DNA from: a bacterium
GTDB lineage: Bacteria; Spirochaetota; UBA4802; UBA5550
Assembly (NCBI GenBank): GCA_024224995.1
Contig: JAAENB010000612.1
Location: forward strand, 1 to 22,331
DNA length: 22,331 nucleotides
Direction of reading: 5' to 3'
Below the pieces are notes generated by a model that was given only the letters and a program-made list of their open reading frames with translations, did no database searches and was not told the origin of the DNA. Positions 1 through 6,745 of the stretch are shown here, piece after piece. Numbering within the stretch: the stretch's first letter is position 1; the number at the start of each line of letters is the position of its first letter. Made by a program: the position numbers and the translations under genes.

Positions 1-855
1 AGAAATCAACCTTCATTTTTAAAAAATGTTGTCTTGTTTTTTGGGCTCACTATAAACTCCTCTCATGAGAATATTCTTAATGAGTTGTCAGAGTTGATGA
101 CTGATGATATGTTGTGGAAAATCGCGCAGGCCGATTATGGTTATGAAAAAGAAAAGTGTTTTAATCTTTTAAAAAAAATAATAACTACCAGGGAAATCCC
201 CGCGCGAGTTGACTTCATTCCTGGTGAATGTTTGGAATTGACCAGGTGGACCATCGCGCAAACAGAAGAGGAACACATAATTAGAGCCTTTAGTTCAGCT
301 CTTTTAATAATACTGGAACCGCTTTCGGATTATGACTGCCTTGACGATGAAAACGCCAGCTTAGCTGTTTTAATTGAAAGCATGACAATTCTCAGGGAGT
401 CATGTAAATCTACTCAAGAGTTGATTGTTTGGAAAATTTTAACAGACTACCATGAAACGCTTGAGCTCTATCTCAGTGATGAAGAAGATAAATTTTATGT
501 TGATGAAATAACAGTAAATGATTTTTTTATCTACGCGCTGCTGCTTTTAATGGTGCACAACAGGGAAGCGGAAGAGGACGCGGCAATAATTGTTGATTGG
601 AATATGGACATGGAGAAGTACAATAATAATACTCCTCCCTATCAAGCTCAGCAAAGAGAGTCATGGCCCATAAAGATTAAAGGAGACGAGACTTTTTTAT
701 TAGGAACAACACTCTTTACGCAGCGTCATACTACCTGGAAAGATTTAAGCAGGAAACTAAACCTCGGGAAAGAGTATATTACTTCTTATGAAGTACGGAA
801 TAAAATTGAACGAATAGCAGATTGTATAATAAATAACAAGGCAATGCGATTTTAG
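1..855 (+). CDS. Hypothetical protein, 5' end outside the window
   Basis: The reading frame is open from base 1 to the TAG at 853-855, so the gene probably starts upstream of the window. The first possible in-frame start seen here is a TTG at 34, with no convincing ribosome binding site. The visible product is acidic and mostly alpha-helical in character, without a clear signal peptide; one hydrophobic stretch (about residues 160-175 counted from the TTG) looks like a buried helix rather than a membrane anchor. I recognise no family and see no catalytic motif. It is followed at once by a repeat island and has no partner gene in the window. Confidence 0.6.
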   Translation, partial: RNQPSFLKNVVLFFGLTINSSHENILNELSELMTDDMLWKIAQADYGYEKEKCFNLLKKIITTREIPARVDFIPGECLELTRWTIAQTEEEHIIRAFSSALLIILEPLSDYDCLDDENASLAVLIESMTILRESCKSTQELIVWKILTDYHETLELYLSDEEDKFYVDEITVNDFFIYALLLLMVHNREAEEDAAIIVDWNMDMEKYNNNTPPYQAQQRESWPIKIKGDETFLLGTTLFTQRHTTWKDLSRKLNLGKEYITSYEVRNKIERIADCIINNKAMRF

Positions 856-891
856 GGAACCGTGCTATATCTAAATCTTTTTCAAATCCAA

Positions 892-933
892 TTCCGGGAA
901 CAGGCCCTGTTTAAAAAGAAGTTTCTTGAGAGT
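892..933 (+). repeat. Tail module, copy 1 (interspersed repeat)
   Basis: The segment reads CCGGGAACAGGCCCTG, then TTTAAAAAGAAGTTTCTTGA. The same module, with few changes, occurs at 10844-10884 (+) and 14311-14347 (-). Unlike the other two copies, this one is not directly in front of a gene start; it begins about 35 bases after the stop of the first gene. It opens a repeat island that fills 892-1186. Confidence 0.8.
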
Positions 934-952
934 ACGGACCCGGCCGGGGAAG

Positions 953-995
953 GTAATCGGTGGCCCTGTGGGCCGGGTAACCGGTGATCGGTCAA
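953..995. repeat. REP-like palindromic module, copy 1
   Basis: The segment contains GGCCC-TGT-GGGCC flanked by TAATCGG/TAACCGG-type arms. It matches the minus strand of 9697-9743 over about 43 bases with only a few changes. Here it interrupts the backbone of the 167-bp repeat island: the bases just before it (TACGGACCCGG) and just after it (ACACCGG...GGCCGGGAAAA) are both found in island 2, where a different palindrome takes its place. Confidence 0.75.
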
Positions 996-1010
996 GAACA
1001 ACACCGGCAG

Positions 1011-1177
1011 GGCCGGGAAAAATATGAAAGAAACTGTGGGTATACCGGGGTCTGTTTTACGAAGATGCTCCGGAAAAGGGGTTGGTTCTGAGAGACGTTG
1101 CAGTGCAACGCCTTTACTGGCTGGTTTTTGGCCAGGGCTATGGAGATTCCGGGAAGGAGTACGCCTCCTGCGAAGAG
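1011..1177 (+). repeat. About 167-bp interspersed repeat, copy 1
   Basis: The segment from GGCCGGGAAAAATATGAAAG to CTCCTGCGAAGAG matches the minus strand of 14434-14600 along its whole length, with scattered substitutions. A near-palindrome, CGTTGCA-G-TGCAACG (1096-1110), lies near its middle and is followed by CTTTACTGGCTGG. Short open frames through it exist on both strands but have no start signals. It fills most of the gap between the first gene and the membrane-protein gene, so 856-1202 is repeat DNA and not a gene. Confidence 0.85.
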
Positions 1178-1202
1178 TCTCAACCGTCAACTGCCAACTC
1201 CC

Positions 1203-2939
1203 CTACCGTCTCAACCTGATCCCTTCAATAGAAATAGAATCAACAGGAACAACCGGTCCCCGGGTACGGATAAACGAGACCTTTACCATATCGCCGGGCT
1301 CCACAATTGAAATAACCCTGGTTTTTGCGGTACCGCCGCTGCTTGAAAAAAGCCTGTTTTCATAACCACTGAGGAGGAGGTGAAACGTTTTATTGCCGTT
1401 AATAATGGAACTGCCCACCCGCAAAACTTCAGCGGGGCCAAGTCTTCTGAGGCCCGAGGTATTAATTAAAACGGAGCTGTTATGCGTGGTTAATAAGACC
1501 CGGTATTTTTCCAGAGCCCGGTGAACATCTTTATCAACAGCAATCGTATTGATATTATTCATATCCACCATAGCCAGTTTTTGAAAAATCCCTTCACGAG
1601 AAACAACAGGAAGTATCCAGGTAGGAACACCGAATAAATTATACGGGATGGGCTGCGTGGGCGACCACCGGGCGGAATCGGCGCCCAGGGAGGCGTCAAC
1701 AGTATCCAGAACCCCGTTTTCATCGGTACCGTGAATACCGTAATACGCGGTTTTACCGGTCCGGGTGTTCATCATCATGGCGCCCACCAGGGATTGATCC
1801 ATTGCGGAAATTGAAGACATGCCGGTAAACCAGAATTTTTCCTTACCCACTTTTATAAAAAAGAGATCTTTGCCGTACCAATAATCCGTGGGAATTTGAA
1901 TATCTTTTTCACTGAAAATAGTATTCCACCAGCCATGAACATATTTCCCCCACCAGTCCATTTGTTCCAGTGCCTGTTCCAGGGGAATGACCCTGTCGAC
2001 CCATTTGGGGATTTCTCCCAATTTTTTAAAAGTAATCTCACCGGTCTGGGGATCGGCAATAATAACACCCCGGGTTTTATAGCCGTTAAACCCTACTTCA
2101 GGAGAGGTGGCGGAAATAACATAATAGGGACGCCAGTTATCATCAACTTCAAAAGTATAATCATCCTTATAGATAGTGGGAAATTGATTATACACTTTCC
2201 GGTCGAGCCAGCAGCTGAAAAAACTTTTCCTGGTATAACGAATATCGAACTTTTTTTTGTTTACCCTGTCCGTATCGACCAGTTCGGCTTCATGCGTGGG
2301 ATTCTGGGCGTCGATCCGAATATAGCCGGGAACTGTTTTTCTATTGTGCCATTTAAAGAACCCGGTAAAATCAAGGGGGAATATCCACCATAATTTTCCC
2401 TTCACTTCCTGAATACACCCGCCGCGATAATCAATTTCAAGCTGAGAACCAAGAATAGTACCATCCCTGGACTGACCCAGGACTTTATTTGCCAGGGTAG
2501 CGGCAGTAGATTTAGGAACAAGCCGGATATTATCCAGCTTTATTTGGGGAATATGTTTGGTAAAATCTTTCTTTTCAATTGTGCCCGGAAGAGCCCGGTA
2601 TCTTTTGCTGTGGCACATCTGGCACGAAGAGGGAAGTAAAACAACAAGGAACAGGGCACAAATAACACCGGGAACGGATATACCCATAAATCCCCGTGAA
2701 AATAAAAAGCCAATGGCAAAGCCGATGACTCCCGCCAGTATTAAGGAATACCAGGTGGCGGGGTAAAAAAATCCGATTGTGGGCAAGGCCCATAAACGAA
2801 TAAAAAACTGAACTATTCCGGCGAGAACCGCTGAGACGGCAACCGGGAGAATAAGGTCCGATGAACTGGAAAAATAAACAGTAATAAAACACGCTATGAC
2901 AGCAATCAGTATTGTCAGGAAGATCAAAAGAATTATCAT
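1203..2939 (-). CDS. Membrane-anchored protein with large extracytoplasmic domain, unknown function
   Basis: The protein has 578 residues from the ATG at 2939, which is preceded by GGAG at a 9-base spacing; a TTG seven codons upstream lacks such a site. About four hydrophobic segments fill the first 105 residues, and a soluble domain rich in Trp and Tyr follows. Just after the last membrane segment is CQMCH (residues 106-110), the CXXCH pattern of covalent c-type haem attachment; a single copy may be chance. The soluble part contains ADPQTGE and MNTRTGK turns that suggest a repeated beta fold, and the last 40 residues (EPGDMVKV region) look like a small beta-barrel. I do not recognise the family. 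Its stop lies about 25 bases from repeat island 1. Confidence 0.8.
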   Translation of the reverse strand: MIILLIFLTILIAVIACFITVYFSSSSDLILPVAVSAVLAGIVQFFIRLWALPTIGFFYPATWYSLILAGVIGFAIGFLFSRGFMGISVPGVICALFLVVLLPSSCQMCHSKRYRALPGTIEKKDFTKHIPQIKLDNIRLVPKSTAATLANKVLGQSRDGTILGSQLEIDYRGGCIQEVKGKLWWIFPLDFTGFFKWHNRKTVPGYIRIDAQNPTHEAELVDTDRVNKKKFDIRYTRKSFFSCWLDRKVYNQFPTIYKDDYTFEVDDNWRPYYVISATSPEVGFNGYKTRGVIIADPQTGEITFKKLGEIPKWVDRVIPLEQALEQMDWWGKYVHGWWNTIFSEKDIQIPTDYWYGKDLFFIKVGKEKFWFTGMSSISAMDQSLVGAMMMNTRTGKTAYYGIHGTDENGVLDTVDASLGADSARWSPTQPIPYNLFGVPTWILPVVSREGIFQKLAMVDMNNINTIAVDKDVHRALEKYRVLLTTHNSSVLINTSGLRRLGPAEVLRVGSSIINGNKTFHLLLSGYENRLFSSSGGTAKTRVISIVEPGDMVKVSFIRTRGPVVPVDSISIEGIRLRR

Positions 2940-3054
2940 ATAGAAACGCTCCGGGATCAAATAAAATAAAAAACCTTTTTATAATATAGCGCTCTTCGCA
3001 TCAAGGATTTAATAAAAAAACTCCCGGGACAGAATTGTACCGGTTTAATTTCCT

Positions 3055-3879
3055 TTAGTAACCCGGATCCTGTCTTTTTATTGATAAGCGGAATTGTTGT
3101 GCTTTCTCCAGCAGGCCAGCCAGAATGCTATATTTTGAGGAATAATTTTCCCGGATATATTCAACCAGTTCAATAAATATTGGGTGATTTAGAATGATAG
3201 TAGAATATGCTGAAGTGCAATTTTTTTTTTCATCAATTAATTCCAGTAATGCTTCCAATTGAGCAAAAAGCCCCTCTTTGTTTTGTTTGCATTTTTCAGA
3301 TATTTTTAATTTTTTGTTAATACATTCCTGAATTTCAATCCTTTTATACCTGGCACCTCTGGCTGTCTTTTGATCTTGAATTATTTTATTTGTATTTAAT
3401 GATCTATTAAGTCTGAACACAGTTGCTTCGCCGGTCTTGCTTATACCAGACAACTCCATATTTCCCGGGTTCAGAGCCAAATGGACGGACATATCGTTTT
3501 CACAATATGGGTTAATGATTTCGTTCCCGGCTTCATCCATATAGTTTTGTCCCTTTACTGTGTTGCATTGCTTGCAAGAAGGCAAGAGGTTATCAAAATC
3601 GAAAGCCATATCTCTGAATTCATCGGTTTTTTTTGGATAAAAATGTTCAATTTCCAGAAATCCCCCTCCTTCATCCGGGCGTCTTTCACAATAAGCACAT
3701 TTTTCATAAGAAGTTTTAAATAGAAATCCTTGAATTGTTTCTCTGTGTTTTTGTTTAATCCAGTCAGGTTTTTCTTTTTTGAAATAGACATCAAAATCGG
3801 CTAATAATTCATCTTGATTAGTTTGATACCACTCATTATATTCTTTTATATCTTCTTCTGATTTTTTTAATGGAATCAT
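3055..3879 (-). CDS. ptuB: HNH endonuclease, Septu PtuB-like
   Basis: The protein has 274 residues and one HNH/zinc module: CAYC (C61, C64), EIEHFYPK (catalytic-type H79), then N97 in FDNLLP and CKQC (C102, C105) followed by a KG pair. The order CXXC, H, N, CXXC fits the TIGR02646/PtuB group of HNH nucleases. In Septu this nuclease works with the PtuA ATPase, cutting DNA or, in some retron-linked versions, tRNA; which one applies here cannot be told. The C-terminal half is helical, charged and unrecognised. The start overlaps the stop of the upstream ATPase gene by 4 bases, implying co-translation. Membership of the HNH superfamily is sure; assignment to Septu rests on the pairing with the ATPase. 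Confidence 0.88.
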   Translation of the reverse strand: MIPLKKSEEDIKEYNEWYQTNQDELLADFDVYFKKEKPDWIKQKHRETIQGFLFKTSYEKCAYCERRPDEGGGFLEIEHFYPKKTDEFRDMAFDFDNLLPSCKQCNTVKGQNYMDEAGNEIINPYCENDMSVHLALNPGNMELSGISKTGEATVFRLNRSLNTNKIIQDQKTARGARYKRIEIQECINKKLKISEKCKQNKEGLFAQLEALLELIDEKKNCTSAYSTIILNHPIFIELVEYIRENYSSKYSILAGLLEKAQQFRLSIKRQDPGY

Positions 3880-5939
3880 GTTTTATCTCTCAAAAGAAGC
3901 CCTGCTCCCATAATTTCAAGATACTCTTTAAAACTGCTGTCACCGGGAATAACACTCTTAATCTCTTTATATAAAGCGGTTACGTTTTCTTTATTGCCAT
4001 CTTCCACGGCTTTTTCATATTCTTTGAAATGCTTGAATAACCAGTCAGATATTTCCGGGATACTATTTTCAATACCCATTGCCAGTTCAATTATCTTTTC
4101 AATTTCATAGCCATAAGGCTTCCCTTCCAGAGGTATTGTTTTAGCATCCACTCCATCACCATTTAAAGATAATAAAATAATATTATTTTCTCTCATGGAC
4201 TGAACTAAAAAGGGGCTATGTGAGGTTATAATAAACTGGATATTTGGAAAAGTTTCTTCTAAAGCGGGCAGAAGTGATCGCTGCCAGCCCGGGTGCAGGT
4301 GGTTGTCAATCTCATCAATCATTACAATCCCTGCTATCTTTTTAGTATCGTCAATATCAACGCCTTTTTCCCATGCGCGTATAATCATATCAAAAAGCCA
4401 AACAAACATCGATTTAAAGCCGTCAGACATTGACTCTAGAGGGATAAGGCTTTCCGGGTTCGTTGGAGTTTTAAAATAAAAAGTCTCTGTATCAAAGCTA
4501 TCGAGCTCAATTAAATGGCCCGGATCTGCCAGTTTAAACAATTTGTTTATGACTTTTTTGACCTGGTCAAAACCGGCTGTAGTATAACTATAGGTTTTGC
4601 TGTCTCCAATATGTTTCAAAGAAGAGTTTATTCCAAACAGGCTTGCAATACTGTCAAAATTTTTATCAGTGCGAACTGTGCTGCGCTTAATATTCCTGGC
4701 TGTTCCATAAGCAAGTATCAATAATGAATTTTTTATTGATAGATATCTCTCTGCATTTTCTATACATTCGATCCTGTCATTTTCATCAACCGTAAACTTT
4801 AAAGTACAAATATCATCATCCGGCATCTTTATGCTAATCTCAAATCCGGCATTTCTGCTTTCGGCTTTAATAACATCCGTCCAGTCATTGGCAAAACCGG
4901 GCCTTCCAACTCCGGAAAGCCCCAGGGCCAATAATTGTAAAATTGTAGATTTCCCCCTGCCGTTTATCCCGAGAATTAAGGTTGAGTTCGGTTTTATTTT
5001 AATAACCGCATTATCAAAACATTTTATATGATCTATTTTTAATTCCTCAATAATGACTTTTTTCAACAGGGGCTTTGAAGAAGTTTTTGAAGCATCAACT
5101 GTTTTTGTCCGCTTTTTTTCCGGAATAAAGGTATTATATGCCTGCTGCAATATTTTTTTTTGATTTGCATCCTCTAAAGGATCTACAAAAAAGAGATCAA
5201 AATTATTGATCATATACCTGCCTAATAATGAATACTCGGCTTCAGGTTTTGCCTGGTTCTGAAGGTTCTCAAAGGGTACTTTTAAAGCAAGATTCAATAA
5301 TGGATCAAGTCCTTTATCCTGTTCCGGGTTATATAACTTAATTAATTCATCCAGTTGCTTTTCAAACAATTGAGAATATGAATCAATTGAATTTTTTCTT
5401 TTAGATATCAATTCCGGCCTATTCAAAGTTAAAAGATCAATAGTTGTATTGCCTCTTATATTATCATCAATAGCATATATCCTGCCATCGCGGCGAAAAT
5501 CGAAATAATCTTCCGGGTTGTCAATTTCAGGGTTCAGGAGCAATGGCTCTTCTGCTAAAAATGATTCGGAATTTGCAGCCCAATCCTTTCGTACTTGCGG
5601 TGATACAACTCTCTGTGTTTCATTCATGATAGGAAATTTATCTCTTTTGGAACGATCACATCCTGGACAGGCCGGTAAAAAATTGCTCCATTCATATTGA
5701 AGCCAATAATAGAGTCGTCGGGGTCTATAATGATTAACATGGCATCCATCCAATTTGGACTCACAATAAGCACATTTATTATTGTAAAGATCAAGTAATT
5801 TGTTTTTTATTAGAGGAATTCTAAAAAAAGGTGGTGTTTCGACTGATTTTTCTATAAGAAGATTGTCTATACGTTTATCGACTTTCTCAGATTTCAAAAC
5901 ACTCGGGGCGTCGTCATAATCTTTATGAACCTTAATCAT
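3876..5939 (-). CDS. ptuA: HNH-AAA ATPase fusion, Septu PtuA-like
   Basis: The start is the ATG at 5939, with AAGGA upstream; the TTG further out lacks a site. The product has 687 residues. Residues 55-105 form an HNH module: CAYC (C56, C59), NHYRPR (H70), N86 and CPGC (C91, C94). A linker is followed by an ABC/SMC-type ATPase: Walker A GINGRGKST (324-332), signature-like ESMSDGFKS (502-510), Walker B IVMIDEID (538-545) and H-loop SHSP (573-576). This ATPase resembles PtuA and OLD-family enzymes. Classical PtuA lacks the nuclease domain, so the fusion is notable. The downstream gene encodes a second HNH protein of the same design. Both HNH modules and the ATPase keep all key residues I can check, so the system looks intact. 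Confidence 0.88.
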   Translation of the reverse strand: MIKVHKDYDDAPSVLKSEKVDKRIDNLLIEKSVETPPFFRIPLIKNKLLDLYNNKCAYCESKLDGCHVNHYRPRRLYYWLQYEWSNFLPACPGCDRSKRDKFPIMNETQRVVSPQVRKDWAANSESFLAEEPLLLNPEIDNPEDYFDFRRDGRIYAIDDNIRGNTTIDLLTLNRPELISKRKNSIDSYSQLFEKQLDELIKLYNPEQDKGLDPLLNLALKVPFENLQNQAKPEAEYSLLGRYMINNFDLFFVDPLEDANQKKILQQAYNTFIPEKKRTKTVDASKTSSKPLLKKVIIEELKIDHIKCFDNAVIKIKPNSTLILGINGRGKSTILQLLALGLSGVGRPGFANDWTDVIKAESRNAGFEISIKMPDDDICTLKFTVDENDRIECIENAERYLSIKNSLLILAYGTARNIKRSTVRTDKNFDSIASLFGINSSLKHIGDSKTYSYTTAGFDQVKKVINKLFKLADPGHLIELDSFDTETFYFKTPTNPESLIPLESMSDGFKSMFVWLFDMIIRAWEKGVDIDDTKKIAGIVMIDEIDNHLHPGWQRSLLPALEETFPNIQFIITSHSPFLVQSMRENNIILLSLNGDGVDAKTIPLEGKPYGYEIEKIIELAMGIENSIPEISDWLFKHFKEYEKAVEDGNKENVTALYKEIKSVIPGDSSFKEYLEIMGAGLLLRDKT

Positions 5940-6007
5940 GATTATTTCCTTGTTGAACCCGGGGAAAGATAACAGGTTCTGTATCAATTATTCCACTTTT
6001 CAGTTTA

Positions 6008-6036
6008 ATGCTATTGAAGCTATAACAATCTGTCAA
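6008..6036 (-). promoter_or_regulatory. Candidate promoter of the Septu-like operon
   Basis: On the minus strand TTGACA (6031-6036) is followed after 17 bases by TAGCAT (6008-6013), about 70 bases upstream of the ATPase start at 5939. The -35 box and spacing are ideal; the -10 box is weaker. Confidence 0.5.
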
Positions 6037-6051
6037 GAATTTAGTTGAAAA

Positions 6052-6078
6052 TGAAAGAATTTTGAAAGAATTTTGAAA
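6052..6078. repeat. 11-bp tandem repeat upstream of the Septu-like promoter
   Basis: The unit TGAAAGAATTT occurs twice in a row and is followed by a third partial copy (TGAAA). It lies just upstream of the -35 box of the Septu-like operon, between that operon and the divergent thioesterase gene. The 11-base period is close to one helical turn, as in some operator arrays, but an AT-rich coincidence is possible. Confidence 0.45.
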
Positions 6079-6169
6079 AAACCTTTTTTAGAATATTTTA
6101 TCCTGGTTAAGTACTTTCTGAATACCAAAAAAAAATTGACAAATTTGCAGTATAATTCATGAATAAAAC

Positions 6170-6577
6170 ATGATAAAAGAAATGCAAATGAACTCGGAAA
6201 ACTTCCACCCCTTCGCGGCTCTCATTGGCCTCAAGTTTACTGCTTGCGAAAACGGGGAAAGCAGCTGCACCCTGGAAGTAACTGATCAGCTGTTAAACCC
6301 GCACAAGGTTCTCCACGGAGGAGTAATCTACTCAATGGCCGACACCGGCATGGGCGGCGCGCTCTACACAAAATTAAATAAGGGCGAACTCTGCGCCACT
6401 GTTGAAATCAAGATCAATTATTTTGAAGCGGTCTATTCGGGCACGCTTATCTGTAACACGCGGCTTATTCACAAAGGAAAACGGACCGCGGTGTTGGAAT
6501 CGGAAATTAAAAACAATGATAAACTTGTTTCAAAGGCTCTTGGCACCTATTCTTTGTTTGACGCGAACTTAAAGTAA
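6170..6577 (+). CDS. Hotdog-fold thioesterase, PaaI/YdiI-like
   Basis: The protein has 135 residues with the PaaI-family hotdog signature NPHKVLHGGVIYSMADT: the HGG turn is at residues 49-51, and D58 sits where the family's acidic catalytic residue lies on the long helix. Relatives hydrolyse acyl-CoA or aryl-CoA thioesters as homotetramers in the cytoplasm; the substrate cannot be deduced. The start is uncertain: ATGs at 6170, 6182 and 6188 are all in frame and none has a strong ribosome binding site. TTGACA (6136) and TATAAT (6151) lie upstream but only 9 bases apart, so they cannot be a standard pair. No pathway neighbour is visible. Confidence 0.88.
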   Translation: MIKEMQMNSENFHPFAALIGLKFTACENGESSCTLEVTDQLLNPHKVLHGGVIYSMADTGMGGALYTKLNKGELCATVEIKINYFEAVYSGTLICNTRLIHKGKRTAVLESEIKNNDKLVSKALGTYSLFDANLK

Positions 6578-6597
6578 CAAGGATTCCTTTTTTCCCC

Positions 6598-6745
6598 GCC
6601 CCCTGATCCCCCAAAGGGGGCACGCAGGATGATTTTTTATCTGACGAAGAAACTCTTTCTCTAATGAATTTGTTTTTCCTATATATGCGGCTCTTCCTAT
6701 AGAGAAGATACCTTCTCACGTGCCCCCTTTGGGGGATCAGGGGGC
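6598..6745. repeat. 148-bp inverted-repeat element overlapping the copA 3' end
   Basis: Two perfect 27-base arms (6598-6624 and 6719-6745) face each other across 94 bases. Outside them the match continues for about 8 more bases with two mismatches. Each arm holds its own small hairpin, CCCCC-AAA-GGGGG. The layout is that of a MITE-like or REPIN-like element. The right arm and part of the centre are translated as the last residues of CopA, whose stop (6697-6699) lies inside the element. The element may also serve as a transcription terminator between the convergent thioesterase and copA genes. Confidence 0.85.

Noticed and set aside
892..1186. CRISPR array
   Set aside because: The repeats are palindromic, differ in length and are not regularly spaced with unique spacers, and no cas gene is present.
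1024..1365. Open frames through repeat island 1, including some over 60 codons
   Set aside because: They run across palindromic repeats, partly antisense to the membrane-protein gene, lack binding sites, and similar frames appear in island 2 as expected of repeat DNA.
6136..6156. TTGACA and TATAAT as a promoter for the thioesterase gene
   Set aside because: They are only 9 bases apart, far from the 16-18 needed; either box may be used with another partner but no convincing pair was found.
3055..6170. A retron (reverse transcriptase plus msr-msd RNA) attached to the Septu-like pair
   Set aside because: No reverse transcriptase motifs appear in any frame here, and the intergenic regions on both sides are too short and lack the structured repeats of an msr-msd.
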